Origin: Leucobacter sp.
GTDB lineage: Bacteria > Actinomycetota > Actinomycetes > Actinomycetales > Microbacteriaceae
DNA: 5,841 nt
Assembly: GCA_012510755.1 (NCBI GenBank)
Contig: JAAZHL010000038.1
Span: 1 to 5,841 of the forward strand
Reading direction: 5' to 3'
Below, piece after piece: positions 1-5,841 of the stretch (the first letter of the stretch is position 1; each line of letters starts with the position of its first letter). The notes beneath the pieces were generated by a model. The model ran no database searches and was not told the origin of the DNA. It worked only from the letters and a program-made list of their open reading frames with translations. A program made the position numbers and the translations under genes.

Positions 1-1187
1 CCTGCGTGAGCCGACTCCATCACGGCGCGGGCAACCGCCTCTGCGACACCTGGAGTGAACGCACTCGGCACGATGCAATCAGCCACAGGCTCGTCGATCA
101 GATCGGCAATGGCGCGCGCAGCAGCGAGCTTCATCTCAGTCGTGATGCGGCGGGCGTTCGCGTCGAGTGCGCCACGGAAGATGCCCGGGAATGCGAGCAC
201 GTTATTGATCTGGTTCGGATAGTCGCTGCGGCCAGTAGCGACAACCGCCGCATACTTGTGGGCAACCGCAGGGTCGACCTCGGGGTCAGGGTTCGAAAGC
301 GCAAACACGATCGCGTTCTCAGCCATCTGCGCGATGTGCGCTTCATCGACCTTCGACGATGAGACACCAATGAACACGTCTGCACCCTGCAGCGCTTCTG
401 CGGTCGTTCCCTTCACCGCACGCGGGTTGCTGCGCTCAGCCATCGACAACTTCATGCCATCGATGTCGCCTCGCCCGGTGTGCAGCGTGCCCTTCGAGTC
501 GATCACGATGACGTCGGTGATTCCCGATGCCAGCATGATCTCGGCCACGGCAATGCCGGCCGCGCCCGCACCAGAGATGACAACCCGCAGCTCTTCTAGC
601 TGCTTACCGACGACCTCGACCGCATTGTAAAGTGCGGCGAGCACGACGACTGCGGTGCCGTGCTGGTCATCGTGCATGACCGGCATATCGAGGGCTTCGA
701 TAAGGCGGCGCTCGATCTCGAAGCAGCGGGGTGCCGAGATGTCTTCGAGGTTGACCGCACCAAAGCTCGGAGAGATGCGCACGATTGTTTCGACGATCTC
801 ATCGGGGTCGGTGGTGTTCAACACAATCGGAATCGAGTTCAGGCCACCGAAGCGCTTGAAGAGCGCACTCTTGCCCTCCATAACGGGCAGCGAGGCGCTC
901 GGGCCAATGTCGCCCAAGCCCAGCACCGCGGTGCCGTCTGACACCACAGCGACGAGGCGCGAAGCCCACGTGTGTGACTTGGCAAGGTCGGGGTTTGCAT
1001 GGATAGCACGGCTCACCTGAGCCACGCCCGGGGTGTACACAATCGACAGGTCGCGCTGATCTGCGAGCGGGCCAGCGACCTCGACGCTGAGCTTACCGCC
1101 CGAGTGGGCCGAGAAGATCTCGTCTTCTGAGATGGGTTGCGTAATGGCAGTGTGAGAAGTGGCTGAATCTGAAATCGGCGATGACAT
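1..1187 (-). CDS. Malic enzyme, short form (3' end cut by window)
   Basis: Oxidatively decarboxylates malate to pyruvate and CO2 in the cytoplasm, making NADH or NADPH. 395 residues are visible from the ATG at 1187. The N-terminal malic domain shows YTPGVA (51-56, catalytic Tyr), VMEGKSALFK (102-111, likely catalytic Lys107), NLEDI (146-150) and HDDQHGTA (172-179), the last two carrying the acidic divalent-metal ligands. The NAD-binding domain has GAGAAG (206-211), an acidic Asp230 at the end of the second strand, ALSNPDPEV (296-304) and YPNQINNVLAFPG (323-335). Bacterial short-form enzymes are about 390-410 residues and the visible end, near VARAVMESAHA, resembles their C-terminus, so only a few residues should be missing. 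There is no phosphotransacetylase-like extension in view. Cofactor preference cannot be read safely. The ATG is the only start before an in-frame TGA about 14 codons upstream; its ribosome site (AGAG) is weak. A separate promoter lies upstream. Confidence 0.95.
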   Translation of the reverse strand, partial: MSSPISDSATSHTAITQPISEDEIFSAHSGGKLSVEVAGPLADQRDLSIVYTPGVAQVSRAIHANPDLAKSHTWASRLVAVVSDGTAVLGLGDIGPSASLPVMEGKSALFKRFGGLNSIPIVLNTTDPDEIVETIVRISPSFGAVNLEDISAPRCFEIERRLIEALDMPVMHDDQHGTAVVVLAALYNAVEVVGKQLEELRVVISGAGAAGIAVAEIMLASGITDVIVIDSKGTLHTGRGDIDGMKLSMAERSNPRAVKGTTAEALQGADVFIGVSSSKVDEAHIAQMAENAIVFALSNPDPEVDPAVAHKYAAVVATGRSDYPNQINNVLAFPGIFRGALDANARRITTEMKLAAARAIADLIDEPVADCIVPSAFTPGVAEAVARAVMESAHA

Positions 1188-1216
1188 GTGGTTCTCTGTT
1201 CTGGGAATAGCGAAAT

Positions 1217-1254
1217 CACCCCAAGGTCAGGCGTGAAGCCGCTTCTTTGGGGTG
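1217..1254 (-). promoter_or_regulatory. 8-bp inverted repeat in malic enzyme leader
   Basis: CACCCCAA (1217-1224) and TTGGGGTG (1247-1254) are perfect reverse complements separated by 22 nt. The spacer has a smaller self-complementary piece, GAAG-CCG-CTTC (1235-1245). In the minus-strand transcript this stem would sit about 30 nt before the malic enzyme start codon. It has no U-tract, so it is not a typical intrinsic terminator. A leader structure affecting translation or RNA stability is an inference. Confidence 0.4.
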
Positions 1255-1270
1255 CCCGCTGACTCGGGCA
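1253..1270 (-). promoter_or_regulatory. 6-bp GC hairpin in malic enzyme leader
   Basis: TGCCCG (1253-1258) and CGGGCA (1265-1270) pair perfectly across a 6-nt loop. Two bases, 1253-1254, are shared with the neighbouring 1217-1254 inverted repeat, so the two full stems cannot form together. No U-tract follows on the minus strand. Function unknown; a mutually exclusive leader switch is only a possibility. Confidence 0.35.
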
Positions 1271-1362
1271 GGTGAACGAGCGGCCTCGACCTCATTGGTC
1301 CTGCTTGTGTCGGCTTGTGGCCGTCTCACGCAGTGTGCGGGATCTTTCCGCGGCACATGACT

Positions 1363-1374
1363 CGGAATTTACGA
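1363..1374. repeat. 12-bp direct repeat, copy 1 (start-site side)
   Basis: CGGAATTTACGA occurs here and again, identical, at 1411-1422, start to start 48 bp. This copy overlaps the inner edge of the -10 box and covers the predicted transcription start of the malic enzyme promoter. Its core CGGAATTTACG is an imperfect palindrome (4 of 5 pairs match around a central T). The position would suit a repressor site; that is inference. Confidence 0.55.
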
Positions 1375-1402
1375 TTATAGCGAGATACACATTCCATGAA
1401 AA
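1374..1402 (-). promoter_or_regulatory. Predicted sigma70-type promoter for malic enzyme
   Basis: On the minus strand, TTTTCA (1402-1397, 4 of 6 to the TTGACA consensus) is followed after exactly 17 bp by a perfect TATAAT (1379-1374). It lies in the most AT-rich stretch of the window, just after the stop codon of the preceding oxidoreductase gene. The predicted start is near 1367, giving a leader of about 180 nt to the ATG at 1187. The promoter is bracketed by two copies of a 12-bp repeat. It implies that malic enzyme can be transcribed independently of the upstream genes. Confidence 0.65.
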
Positions 1403-1410
1403 GCAACTAG

Positions 1411-1422
1411 CGGAATTTACGA
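1411..1422. repeat. 12-bp direct repeat, copy 2 (upstream of -35)
   Basis: Second identical copy of CGGAATTTACGA. It lies upstream of the -35 box, roughly -44 to -55 relative to the predicted malic enzyme start, and begins 3 bp past the oxidoreductase stop codon. An activator or co-operative repressor site is plausible from position only. Confidence 0.55.
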
Positions 1423-1425
1423 ATA

Positions 1426-2973
1426 TTAAAGAACGCCTAGTTCGGGCGCTGGCAGGCCGTATTCATGGCGCAGCGCCGACTTTGCCGCATACCAACCCGC
1501 CAAACCGTGCACCCCAGGGCCGGGGGGCGCCGAGGACGACGCCAGGTAGATACCGGGTGCCGGGGTGCGGTGCGGGTCAACCGAGAGCGTAGGCCGCATA
1601 ATCAGCTGACGCATGTTGACCGCACCAGCGCTGAAGTCACCGCCATGGTAGTTGCGGTTGTAGCGTGACATTTCTGCCGCAGTGGTTTGGCGCACGGCGA
1701 CAATGCGATCCCTGAATCCCGGTGCAAAGCGCTCGATCTGCGCAATCACTGCGGCCTGCATATCAGCATCAGAACCACTGGGCACGTGAGTGTAGCTCCA
1801 GACCGCGTTGACGCCCGGCGGGTTGCGGTGCACATCGAAGTCAGTGGGCTGAGCGAGCAACACATAGGGGCGCTCAGGGTGACGGCCACGACTCACCTCG
1901 AACTCGGCAAACGCGCCCTCGGCACGGCTACCACCGAGGTGCACGGTTGGTGCCGCTGCGACGCGTTCATCTGCCCAGGGGATCGGCCCGTCGAGTACGA
2001 AGTCGACCTTGGTAGCACCGTCACCGTAGGCGAACCGGGCGAGCGAGCGCCGATACCGGCGTGGCAACACTGCCGCAGCAATCGTCGCAAGACCGCGAGC
2101 CGAAGTGTCGAACAGCTTCACGTCAAACCCCGCGAGCTCTCGCACATCATCAATCGGGTGGTCGGTGCTAATCTCACCACCGTGCGCAATCAGGTCTGCA
2201 GCGAGCGCATCGGTGATGGCGCGGCTGCCGCCGACCGGCACCGGCCAACCGCTCGCGTGACCCAGCGTGCCGAGCATGACGCCCACCCCCGCAGTGGCAA
2301 GGTTTGGCATGCGACCGATGCTGTGTGCGGCCACCCCGCTGATGAGTGCGGGTGCGGCGTGCTCGCGAAATCGCGCGTTCCAGAGCCTGGTGCCCTGTTC
2401 GAGAGTGCGCAGCCCAGTGATGACGGCGGCCGGGAGGCTGCTCGGCAGGCGCAGCATCGACGGGCCCAGGGCAAAGTCGACGATGCCCTCAAGGTGGTAG
2501 AGCAGTGGCCCATAGAAGCGGGCGTAGGCTTTCCCGTCACGACCAAGCTCGGCGGCCGTGCGGCCAAGGTCGCGGTAGGCGATAGCGGCGCGGGTACCGC
2601 CGCCTGCGGCCACTCCGTCGAGTGGGTTCGCATACGAGGCCTCGGGCACGACGAACTGCATGCGGCGGGTGAGCTCGAACTCACGAAAGAAGCCGGTGGC
2701 GAGCGCCATGGGGTGAATCGCCGAGCACACATCGTGCAGCACCGGACCTTGACTTGCCTGGGCCGCCGCTACGTGAGCACCTGTCACAGAGTCAAAGGCA
2801 TCGTGTGCTTCGAAATCGAAAGCAGTCGTACGGGTACCGCCGCCGATCGTCTCGGCGGCCTCGAATACGGTGACCTGCACGCCCGCGCGGGCGAGGGTGA
2901 CAGCGGCAGCGAGCCCGTTTGGGCCGGCCCCGATTACAGCCGCCGGCTTCGATCCTCGCCCCGAAATTGTCAT
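1426..2973 (-). CDS. FAD-dependent oxidoreductase, phytoene desaturase/PYROXD2-like
   Basis: A complete 515-residue flavoprotein of the phytoene dehydrogenase-related group (COG1233 type), probably cytoplasmic; no signal peptide or clear membrane segment is seen. The N-terminus has the FAD Rossmann motif: GAGPNG (15-20), Glu38 for the ribose and GGGTR (44-48). GGSRAITDAL (248-257) matches the conserved mid-protein loop. The C-terminus has GGDFSAG (444-450), RQLIMRP (455-461) and the flavin-contacting stretch GIYLASSSAPPGPGVHGLAG (474-493), a pattern I associate with the PYROXD2-like branch more than with true carotenoid desaturases. The substrate cannot be read. No carotenoid gene (crtB, crtE) lies in the window, so a carotenoid role is not supported. 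The ATG is the only usable start: an in-frame TAG lies 4 codons upstream. Its ribosome site (AGAG) is weak. The gene is 178 bp after the E2 gene on the same strand and 238 bp before malic enzyme. Confidence 0.88.
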   Translation of the reverse strand: MTISGRGSKPAAVIGAGPNGLAAAVTLARAGVQVTVFEAAETIGGGTRTTAFDFEAHDAFDSVTGAHVAAAQASQGPVLHDVCSAIHPMALATGFFREFELTRRMQFVVPEASYANPLDGVAAGGGTRAAIAYRDLGRTAAELGRDGKAYARFYGPLLYHLEGIVDFALGPSMLRLPSSLPAAVITGLRTLEQGTRLWNARFREHAAPALISGVAAHSIGRMPNLATAGVGVMLGTLGHASGWPVPVGGSRAITDALAADLIAHGGEISTDHPIDDVRELAGFDVKLFDTSARGLATIAAAVLPRRYRRSLARFAYGDGATKVDFVLDGPIPWADERVAAAPTVHLGGSRAEGAFAEFEVSRGRHPERPYVLLAQPTDFDVHRNPPGVNAVWSYTHVPSGSDADMQAAVIAQIERFAPGFRDRIVAVRQTTAAEMSRYNRNYHGGDFSAGAVNMRQLIMRPTLSVDPHRTPAPGIYLASSSAPPGPGVHGLAGWYAAKSALRHEYGLPAPELGVL

Positions 2974-3104
2974 GCTGCAACTCTAGCGGCGCCCGTCAAG
3001 AAATCTGCGCCCGACAAGAAGCGCCGTAGCGGCGCCTGACAGGAAGTACTGTGGCGGAGAATCGATCGTTCGGAGGAGGAATTCGAGAAGAACACCCTCC
3101 ACAA
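2970..3104 (-). CDS. Possible 44-aa leader ORF (hypothetical)
   Basis: A TTG at 3104 opens 44 codons that end in a TGA overlapping the ATG of the FAD oxidoreductase (ATGA, 2973-2970). An unusually strong ribosome site, GGAGGAGG (3119-3112), stands 7 nt before the TTG, better than that of any certain gene here. The peptide would begin MWRVFFSNSS and is rich in Ser and Arg; no family is recognised. Against it: codon use is less GC-biased than in the neighbours (about two thirds G/C at third positions), it includes AGG and AGA, the start is TTG and the interval is full of repeats. If translated, it could couple translation into the oxidoreductase, whose own ribosome site is weak. This is a hypothesis. 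Confidence 0.3.
   Translation of the reverse strand: MWRVFFSNSSSERSILRHSTSCQAPLRRFLSGADFLTGAARVAA
2989..3045. repeat. Three imperfect 14-bp direct repeats
   Basis: Copies at 2989-3002 (GCGCCCGTCAAGAA), 3007-3020 (GCGCCCGACAAGAA) and 3032-3045 (GCGCCTGACAGGAA) follow the pattern GCGCCYGWCARGAA. The first two differ by one base and are 18 bp apart; the third is 25 bp further on. They lie just upstream of the FAD oxidoreductase start. A regulator site array or a small local duplication would both fit. Confidence 0.45.
3019..3037 (-). terminator. Weak candidate intrinsic terminator/attenuator hairpin
   Basis: On the minus strand a compact hairpin forms: GCGCCG, loop CTA, CGGCGC (3035-3021), extended by one G-U and one A-U pair to 3037/3019. 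The RNA then runs UUCUUG across the stem end, a poor U-tract. It sits 115 bp after the E2 stop codon and about 46 nt before the oxidoreductase start, so it could end the dehydrogenase transcript or reduce read-through. Confidence 0.35.
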
Positions 3105-3119
3105 GCCGATTCCTCCTCC
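3072..3119 (-). promoter_or_regulatory. 11-bp inverted repeat enclosing a strong ribosome-binding sequence
   Basis: GGAGGAGGAAT (3072-3082) and ATTCCTCCTCC (3109-3119) are exact reverse complements with a 26-nt spacer. In the minus-strand RNA the 5' arm is itself a Shine-Dalgarno-like GGAGGAGG, so the stem would hide it. A second pairing, CTGTGG (3123-3118) with CCACAG (3054-3049), competes for two bases of that arm. No U-tract follows. It lies 32 bp after the E2 stop, so it may instead protect the 3' end of the dehydrogenase mRNA. Confidence 0.5.
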
Positions 3120-3151
3120 ACAGCCACCGCGCGGCCGACCCGAGCACGAAC

Positions 3152-4516
3152 CTAGTCGAGCAGCAGCGCGGGCTCCTCGATCACCGAGGCAACATCGGCA
3201 ACGAACCGCGAAATCACATCGCCATCGACCACGCGATGATCAAACGAGCCACCCACCGTGGTCACCCACCGCGGAATCACCTGCCCGTCCACCACCCACG
3301 GCTTCTGCTTAATCGAGCCCATCGCAAGAATGCCCACCTCACCGAGATTCAAAATCGGGGTGCCGTAGTCGATGCCGAAGACACCAAAGTTGGTGATCGT
3401 GATCGTGCCGTTCTGCATTTCGGCCGGCTGCGTGCGGCCGAGCCTCGCCGTGTCGGTGAGGTTTTGAATCGCCTGCGCGAGCCCGATCAGACTGAGATCT
3501 TGCGCGTCTTTGATGTTCGGCACAACGAGACCTCGCGGGGTAGCCGCCGCGATCCCAAGGTTGACGTAGTTGTGCACGATGATCTCGTCATCGCTCCACC
3601 GCGCATTGACTTCGGGGTTGCGGCGCACGGCCCAAATGAGCGCCTTCGCAAAGATCAGCAGCGGTGACACCTTCACACCATCAAACTCGCTCGACGTCTT
3701 CAGTCGCTTCACGAACTCCATGGTGCGGGTCGCATCGACGTCGACAAAGACCGTGACGTGCGGTGCACTGAACGCCGACGCCACCATCGTCTCTGCGATG
3801 TGCTTGCGCACTCCCTTGACCGGAAAGCGTTGCTCGCGGGCCTCGAGCGACTGCGGTTGTGACACGTCACGATAGAGCCCGTCGCGAGCGGTGGCGCGCA
3901 GCACGTCTTCGCGCAAGATCTCTCCCCCGCGGCCGGTGCCGACGAGTTCGCTCAGGTTGACCCCAAGGTCTTTGGCAAGTTTACGAATGGGCGGCTTTGC
4001 GATGACGCCGGGTTGTTCGGCGACCGCCTCAGCAGCACGTGCTGGTGACCTCACCCCTCGGCGACTCTTTGCGGGTGCCACGGTGCCGTAGCCAACGAGC
4101 ACAGCGCCGCCCTCATCTTCGGGCAGCTTGTCTGCTGCACCGGTGGCGCCGACAGGTCGTTCGTCGGCCGTCGCGCCTGAGCCTGCATGAGCGCCTGAAC
4201 CTGCACCTGCGTCTGAGGCGCCGACAGCTGTACCGCCAGCGCCGCCGTCGTGCTCGCCACCAGCGTTCGAAGCCACCGACGTGCGCACCAGCAGAATCGC
4301 CTCGCCAACAGGCACGGTCGCGCCAACCTCAACGAGCAGCTGCACTACCTCGCCTTCGAATGGCGACGGCAGCTCAACAAGTGACTTTGCGGTCTCGATC
4401 TCGCACACCACCTGGTTGAGCGACACGGTGTCACCGGGCGCGACCAACCAGTTCACGATCTCGGCCTCGGTCAGCCCCTCGCCCACATCGGGAAGGTGAA
4501 ACTTCTGCTCGGTCAT
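3152..4516 (-). CDS. bkdC: Branched-chain-type 2-oxoacid dehydrogenase, E2 acyltransferase
   Basis: Core E2 subunit: its swinging lipoyl arm takes the acyl group from E1 and passes it to CoA. With the start at 4516 it has 454 residues. Domains in order are one lipoyl domain (about 3-78; lipoyl Lys44 in ETAKSLVELPSP), a long Ala/Gly-rich flexible linker (about 82-165), the peripheral subunit-binding domain (about 170-206; PPIRKLAKDLGVNLSELVGT) and the catalytic acyltransferase domain (about 226-454) with SFDHRVVDG, where His427 and Asp431 are the active-site pair. An ATG at 4525 would add three residues, but there AAGG touches the start codon; for 4516 the AAGGA is 8 nt away and the protein begins in the family style (MTEQKFHLPDVGEG). 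It lies 11 nt after the E1 beta stop, same operon. The ETAKSLVELPSP lipoyl site and the partner subunits favour a branched-chain complex; pyruvate dehydrogenase is the alternative. Confidence 0.9.
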   Translation of the reverse strand: MTEQKFHLPDVGEGLTEAEIVNWLVAPGDTVSLNQVVCEIETAKSLVELPSPFEGEVVQLLVEVGATVPVGEAILLVRTSVASNAGGEHDGGAGGTAVGASDAGAGSGAHAGSGATADERPVGATGAADKLPEDEGGAVLVGYGTVAPAKSRRGVRSPARAAEAVAEQPGVIAKPPIRKLAKDLGVNLSELVGTGRGGEILREDVLRATARDGLYRDVSQPQSLEAREQRFPVKGVRKHIAETMVASAFSAPHVTVFVDVDATRTMEFVKRLKTSSEFDGVKVSPLLIFAKALIWAVRRNPEVNARWSDDEIIVHNYVNLGIAAATPRGLVVPNIKDAQDLSLIGLAQAIQNLTDTARLGRTQPAEMQNGTITITNFGVFGIDYGTPILNLGEVGILAMGSIKQKPWVVDGQVIPRWVTTVGGSFDHRVVDGDVISRFVADVASVIEEPALLLD

Positions 4517-4530
4517 CTTCAGCATCCTTA
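4517..4530 (-). promoter_or_regulatory. Ribosome-binding site that decides the E2 start
   Basis: Minus-strand bases TAAGGATGCTGAAG combine the E1 beta stop codon (TAA, 4530-4528), the ribosome site AAGGA and an earlier ATG at 4525. The AAGGA is 8 nt from the ATG at 4516 but runs straight into the 4525 ATG, so 4516 is the better start. The stop codon overlapping the ribosome site favours re-initiation by terminating ribosomes. Confidence 0.6.
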
Positions 4531-5529
4531 ATAGTTGAGTGCGCGATCGACAGCTTCGAGCACACGGTCTGCGTCAGGCAGATAGACACTCTCAAGTTTC
4601 GCTGGTGGAAACGGTACGTCAAAGCCACTCACGCGCAGCGGGGGTGCCTGCAGCGAATAGAACGCGCGCTCGGCGATGGTTGCTGCGATCTCGCTGCCCA
4701 CACTCACATTGCCCTGGGCTTCTTGTGCGACGACGAGTCGGCCCGTCTTCTGCACCGAAGCGACGATGGGGTCGTAGTCGATGGGCGAGATGCTGCGCAG
4801 GTCAATCACTTCGAGCGAGTGCCCTTCATCGGCCGCGATGTCGGCTGCCTGCAAGAGCGTCGTGACCATGGCGCCGAACCCGACAACCGTGCAGTTGCTG
4901 CCCTGGCGCACCACAGTGGTGCGGTGCAGGGGTGCTGCGAGGGCGAGAGGATCAACCTCGCCCTTTTGCCAGTACTTCGCCTTCGGTTCCATGAAGATCA
5001 CGGGGTCGTCCGACTGAATCGCTTGCTGCATCATCCAGTACGCATCGTGGGCGTTTGACGGGGCGACCACTCGCAAGCCTGGGGTGTGCGAGAAGTATGC
5101 CTCGGGGCTTTCTTGGTGGTGTTCGACCGCGCCGATGTGCCCACCGTAGGGTATACGAATCACTACGGGCATTGAGAGCTTGCCGTCGTGACGACTCGTC
5201 AGCTTCGCCAGTTGCGAGACGATCTGGTTGAACGCCGGAAACACGAAGCCGTCGAACTGAATCTCGACGACGGGACGGTAGCCCGCCATTGCGAGCCCGA
5301 TAGCACTGCCCACAATGCCCGATTCGGCGAGCGGAGCATCGATGACGCGGGCCGAGCCGAAGTCTCGTTGCAGCCCATCGGTGACGCGAAACACTCCCCC
5401 GAGCGGGCCAATATCTTCGCCCATCAGCACGACGCTGGGGTCGGCGGCCATTGCGGCCCGAAGCCCCGCGTTGATGGCTTTCGAAATGGGTAGTTGCTGG
5501 CGTTCGGTAATTAATCCCAGATCAGTCAT
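4528..5529 (-). CDS. bkdB: Branched-chain-type 2-oxoacid dehydrogenase, E1 beta subunit
   Basis: Pairs with E1 alpha as an alpha2beta2 thiamine-diphosphate enzyme that decarboxylates 2-oxoacids and reductively acylates the E2 lipoyl group. 333 residues, full family length. The pyrimidine-binding domain has GEDIG (37-41) and PLAESGIVG (66-74), whose Glu69 should activate the TPP aminopyrimidine. GGHIGAVEHHQESPEAYFSH (129-148) holds the active-site histidine region (His137/138); its QESPEAYFSHTPG pattern resembles BCKDH rather than PDH E1 beta. The C-terminal transketolase domain has DLRSISPID (243-251) and ends GFDVPFPPAKLESVYLPDAD (302-321). The ATG at 5529 overlaps the E1 alpha stop (ATGA) with AGGTG 5 nt upstream, showing translational coupling. 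The reading frame stays open 15 codons further, to 5574, but that would lie inside E1 alpha and lacks family resemblance. Confidence 0.93.
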   Translation of the reverse strand: MTDLGLITERQQLPISKAINAGLRAAMAADPSVVLMGEDIGPLGGVFRVTDGLQRDFGSARVIDAPLAESGIVGSAIGLAMAGYRPVVEIQFDGFVFPAFNQIVSQLAKLTSRHDGKLSMPVVIRIPYGGHIGAVEHHQESPEAYFSHTPGLRVVAPSNAHDAYWMMQQAIQSDDPVIFMEPKAKYWQKGEVDPLALAAPLHRTTVVRQGSNCTVVGFGAMVTTLLQAADIAADEGHSLEVIDLRSISPIDYDPIVASVQKTGRLVVAQEAQGNVSVGSEIAATIAERAFYSLQAPPLRVSGFDVPFPPAKLESVYLPDADRVLEAVDRALNY

Positions 5530-5841
5530 GCTGTCACCTGCTCGCTGAACGAGGCTTCGTAGTCTTCGAGCCACTCACGTTGCTGTGTCATGAGCACATG
5601 GGGGTCGCTATAGACGTGCTCAAACATCGAGTCTTGGCTCGGTTCGGGCAGGGTGAGAATTGCCTCACGCACCTGCCGAATCTCTGCCTCGATTTCTGCC
5701 TGCGTCTGCTCGAAGTAGTCGTCACCCACGCCAAGCTCACGCAAATACGTCTCGAAGCGGGCAATTGGGTCGCGCTGCCGCCACGATTCCAGCTCGTCGC
5801 TCTCGCGATATCTGGTCGGGTCATCGCTCGTAGTGTGGGCG
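5526..5841 (-). CDS. bkdA: Branched-chain-type 2-oxoacid dehydrogenase, E1 alpha (C-terminal part)
   Basis: The last 104 residues of the TPP-binding alpha subunit; the start lies beyond position 5841, and full proteins have about 370-400 residues. The fragment opens with AHTTSDDPTRYR, the conserved loop near the TPP diphosphate, which in the human BCKDH subunit contains the regulatory phosphorylation site (HSTSDDSSAYR). It continues with RDPIARFETYL and ends with a helical, acidic tail including MFEHVYSDPH. The STSDD-type loop favours BCKDH over PDH. The stop codon TGA (5528-5526) overlaps the E1 beta ATG. The operon promoter must lie outside the window. Confidence 0.9.
   Translation of the reverse strand, partial: AHTTSDDPTRYRESDELESWRQRDPIARFETYLRELGVGDDYFEQTQAEIEAEIRQVREAILTLPEPSQDSMFEHVYSDPHVLMTQQREWLEDYEASFSEQVTA

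Noticed and set aside
1391..1416. ATTCC/GGAAT inverted repeat just after the oxidoreductase stop as a terminator.
   Set aside because: Only 5 bp of stem with a 16-nt loop and no U-tract; it overlaps the promoter and repeat, which explain the sequence better.
1272..1592. A 106-codon plus-strand frame crossing the malic enzyme promoter.
   Set aside because: It spans the AT-rich promoter region and the 3' end of the oxidoreductase, has no ribosome site or recognisable domain, and is best explained as chance.
1687..3039. A 450-codon open frame on the plus strand.
   Set aside because: It lies opposite the clear FAD oxidoreductase, whose motifs are unmistakable. Its product has no recognisable domain and is rich in Arg, His and Gly, as expected of a complement-frame artefact in GC-rich DNA.
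4195..4275. Repetitive Ala/Gly coding stretch in E2, resembling a DNA repeat or assembly error.
   Set aside because: Such low-complexity linkers between the lipoyl and subunit-binding domains are normal for E2 proteins, and the frame continues intact through both sides.
3236..5574. Many other plus-strand and alternative-frame open frames of 60-145 codons across the dehydrogenase genes.
   Set aside because: All overlap the E1 and E2 genes, none shows a family motif, and compositions are typical of shadow frames (Arg/Ser/Ala-rich).
5530..5574. Upstream ATG at 5574 as the E1 beta start.
   Set aside because: It would place 15 extra codons inside the E1 alpha gene. The ATG at 5529 has a ribosome site, gives the usual ATGA overlap and yields the normal protein length.

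Overview
This GC-rich window reads as chromosomal DNA from a high-GC Gram-positive (Actinobacteria). A Microbacteriaceae-like relative is the best guess, based on the style of the protein motifs rather than any database comparison. All recognisable genes lie on the minus strand, so transcription runs from position 5841 towards position 1. The genes sit close together and look like ordinary central or accessory metabolism. I see no insertion sequence, phage gene, CRISPR array, tRNA or rRNA.

In transcription order, positions 5841-3152 carry a 2-oxoacid dehydrogenase operon. It holds the C-terminal quarter of an E1 alpha subunit (cut by the window edge), a complete E1 beta subunit joined to it by a 4-base ATGA overlap, and a complete one-lipoyl-domain E2 acyltransferase 11 bases further on. 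Sequence details favour the branched-chain (BCKDH, Bkd) type over pyruvate dehydrogenase. No E3 gene follows E2 in this window.

Positions 3151-2974 form a short, structured interval. It contains an 11-bp inverted repeat, a short GC hairpin, three imperfect direct repeats and a possible 44-codon ORF that would overlap the next gene by ATGA. Positions 2973-1426 encode an FAD-dependent oxidoreductase of the phytoene-desaturase/PYROXD2-like family, substrate unknown. Positions 1425-1188 are an AT-richer promoter and leader region. It has a good sigma70-type promoter between two perfect copies of a 12-bp repeat, followed by a leader of about 180 nt with two hairpins. Positions 1187-1 encode a short-form malic enzyme that lacks only its last few residues.

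A plausible combined role (inference): BCKDH turns branched-chain 2-oxoacids from Val, Leu and Ile into acyl-CoAs, which are used either for energy or as primers for iso/anteiso fatty acids. Malic enzyme returns malate to pyruvate and supplies NAD(P)H. The two structured intergenic regions are the most interesting parts. No new multi-gene system is evident.
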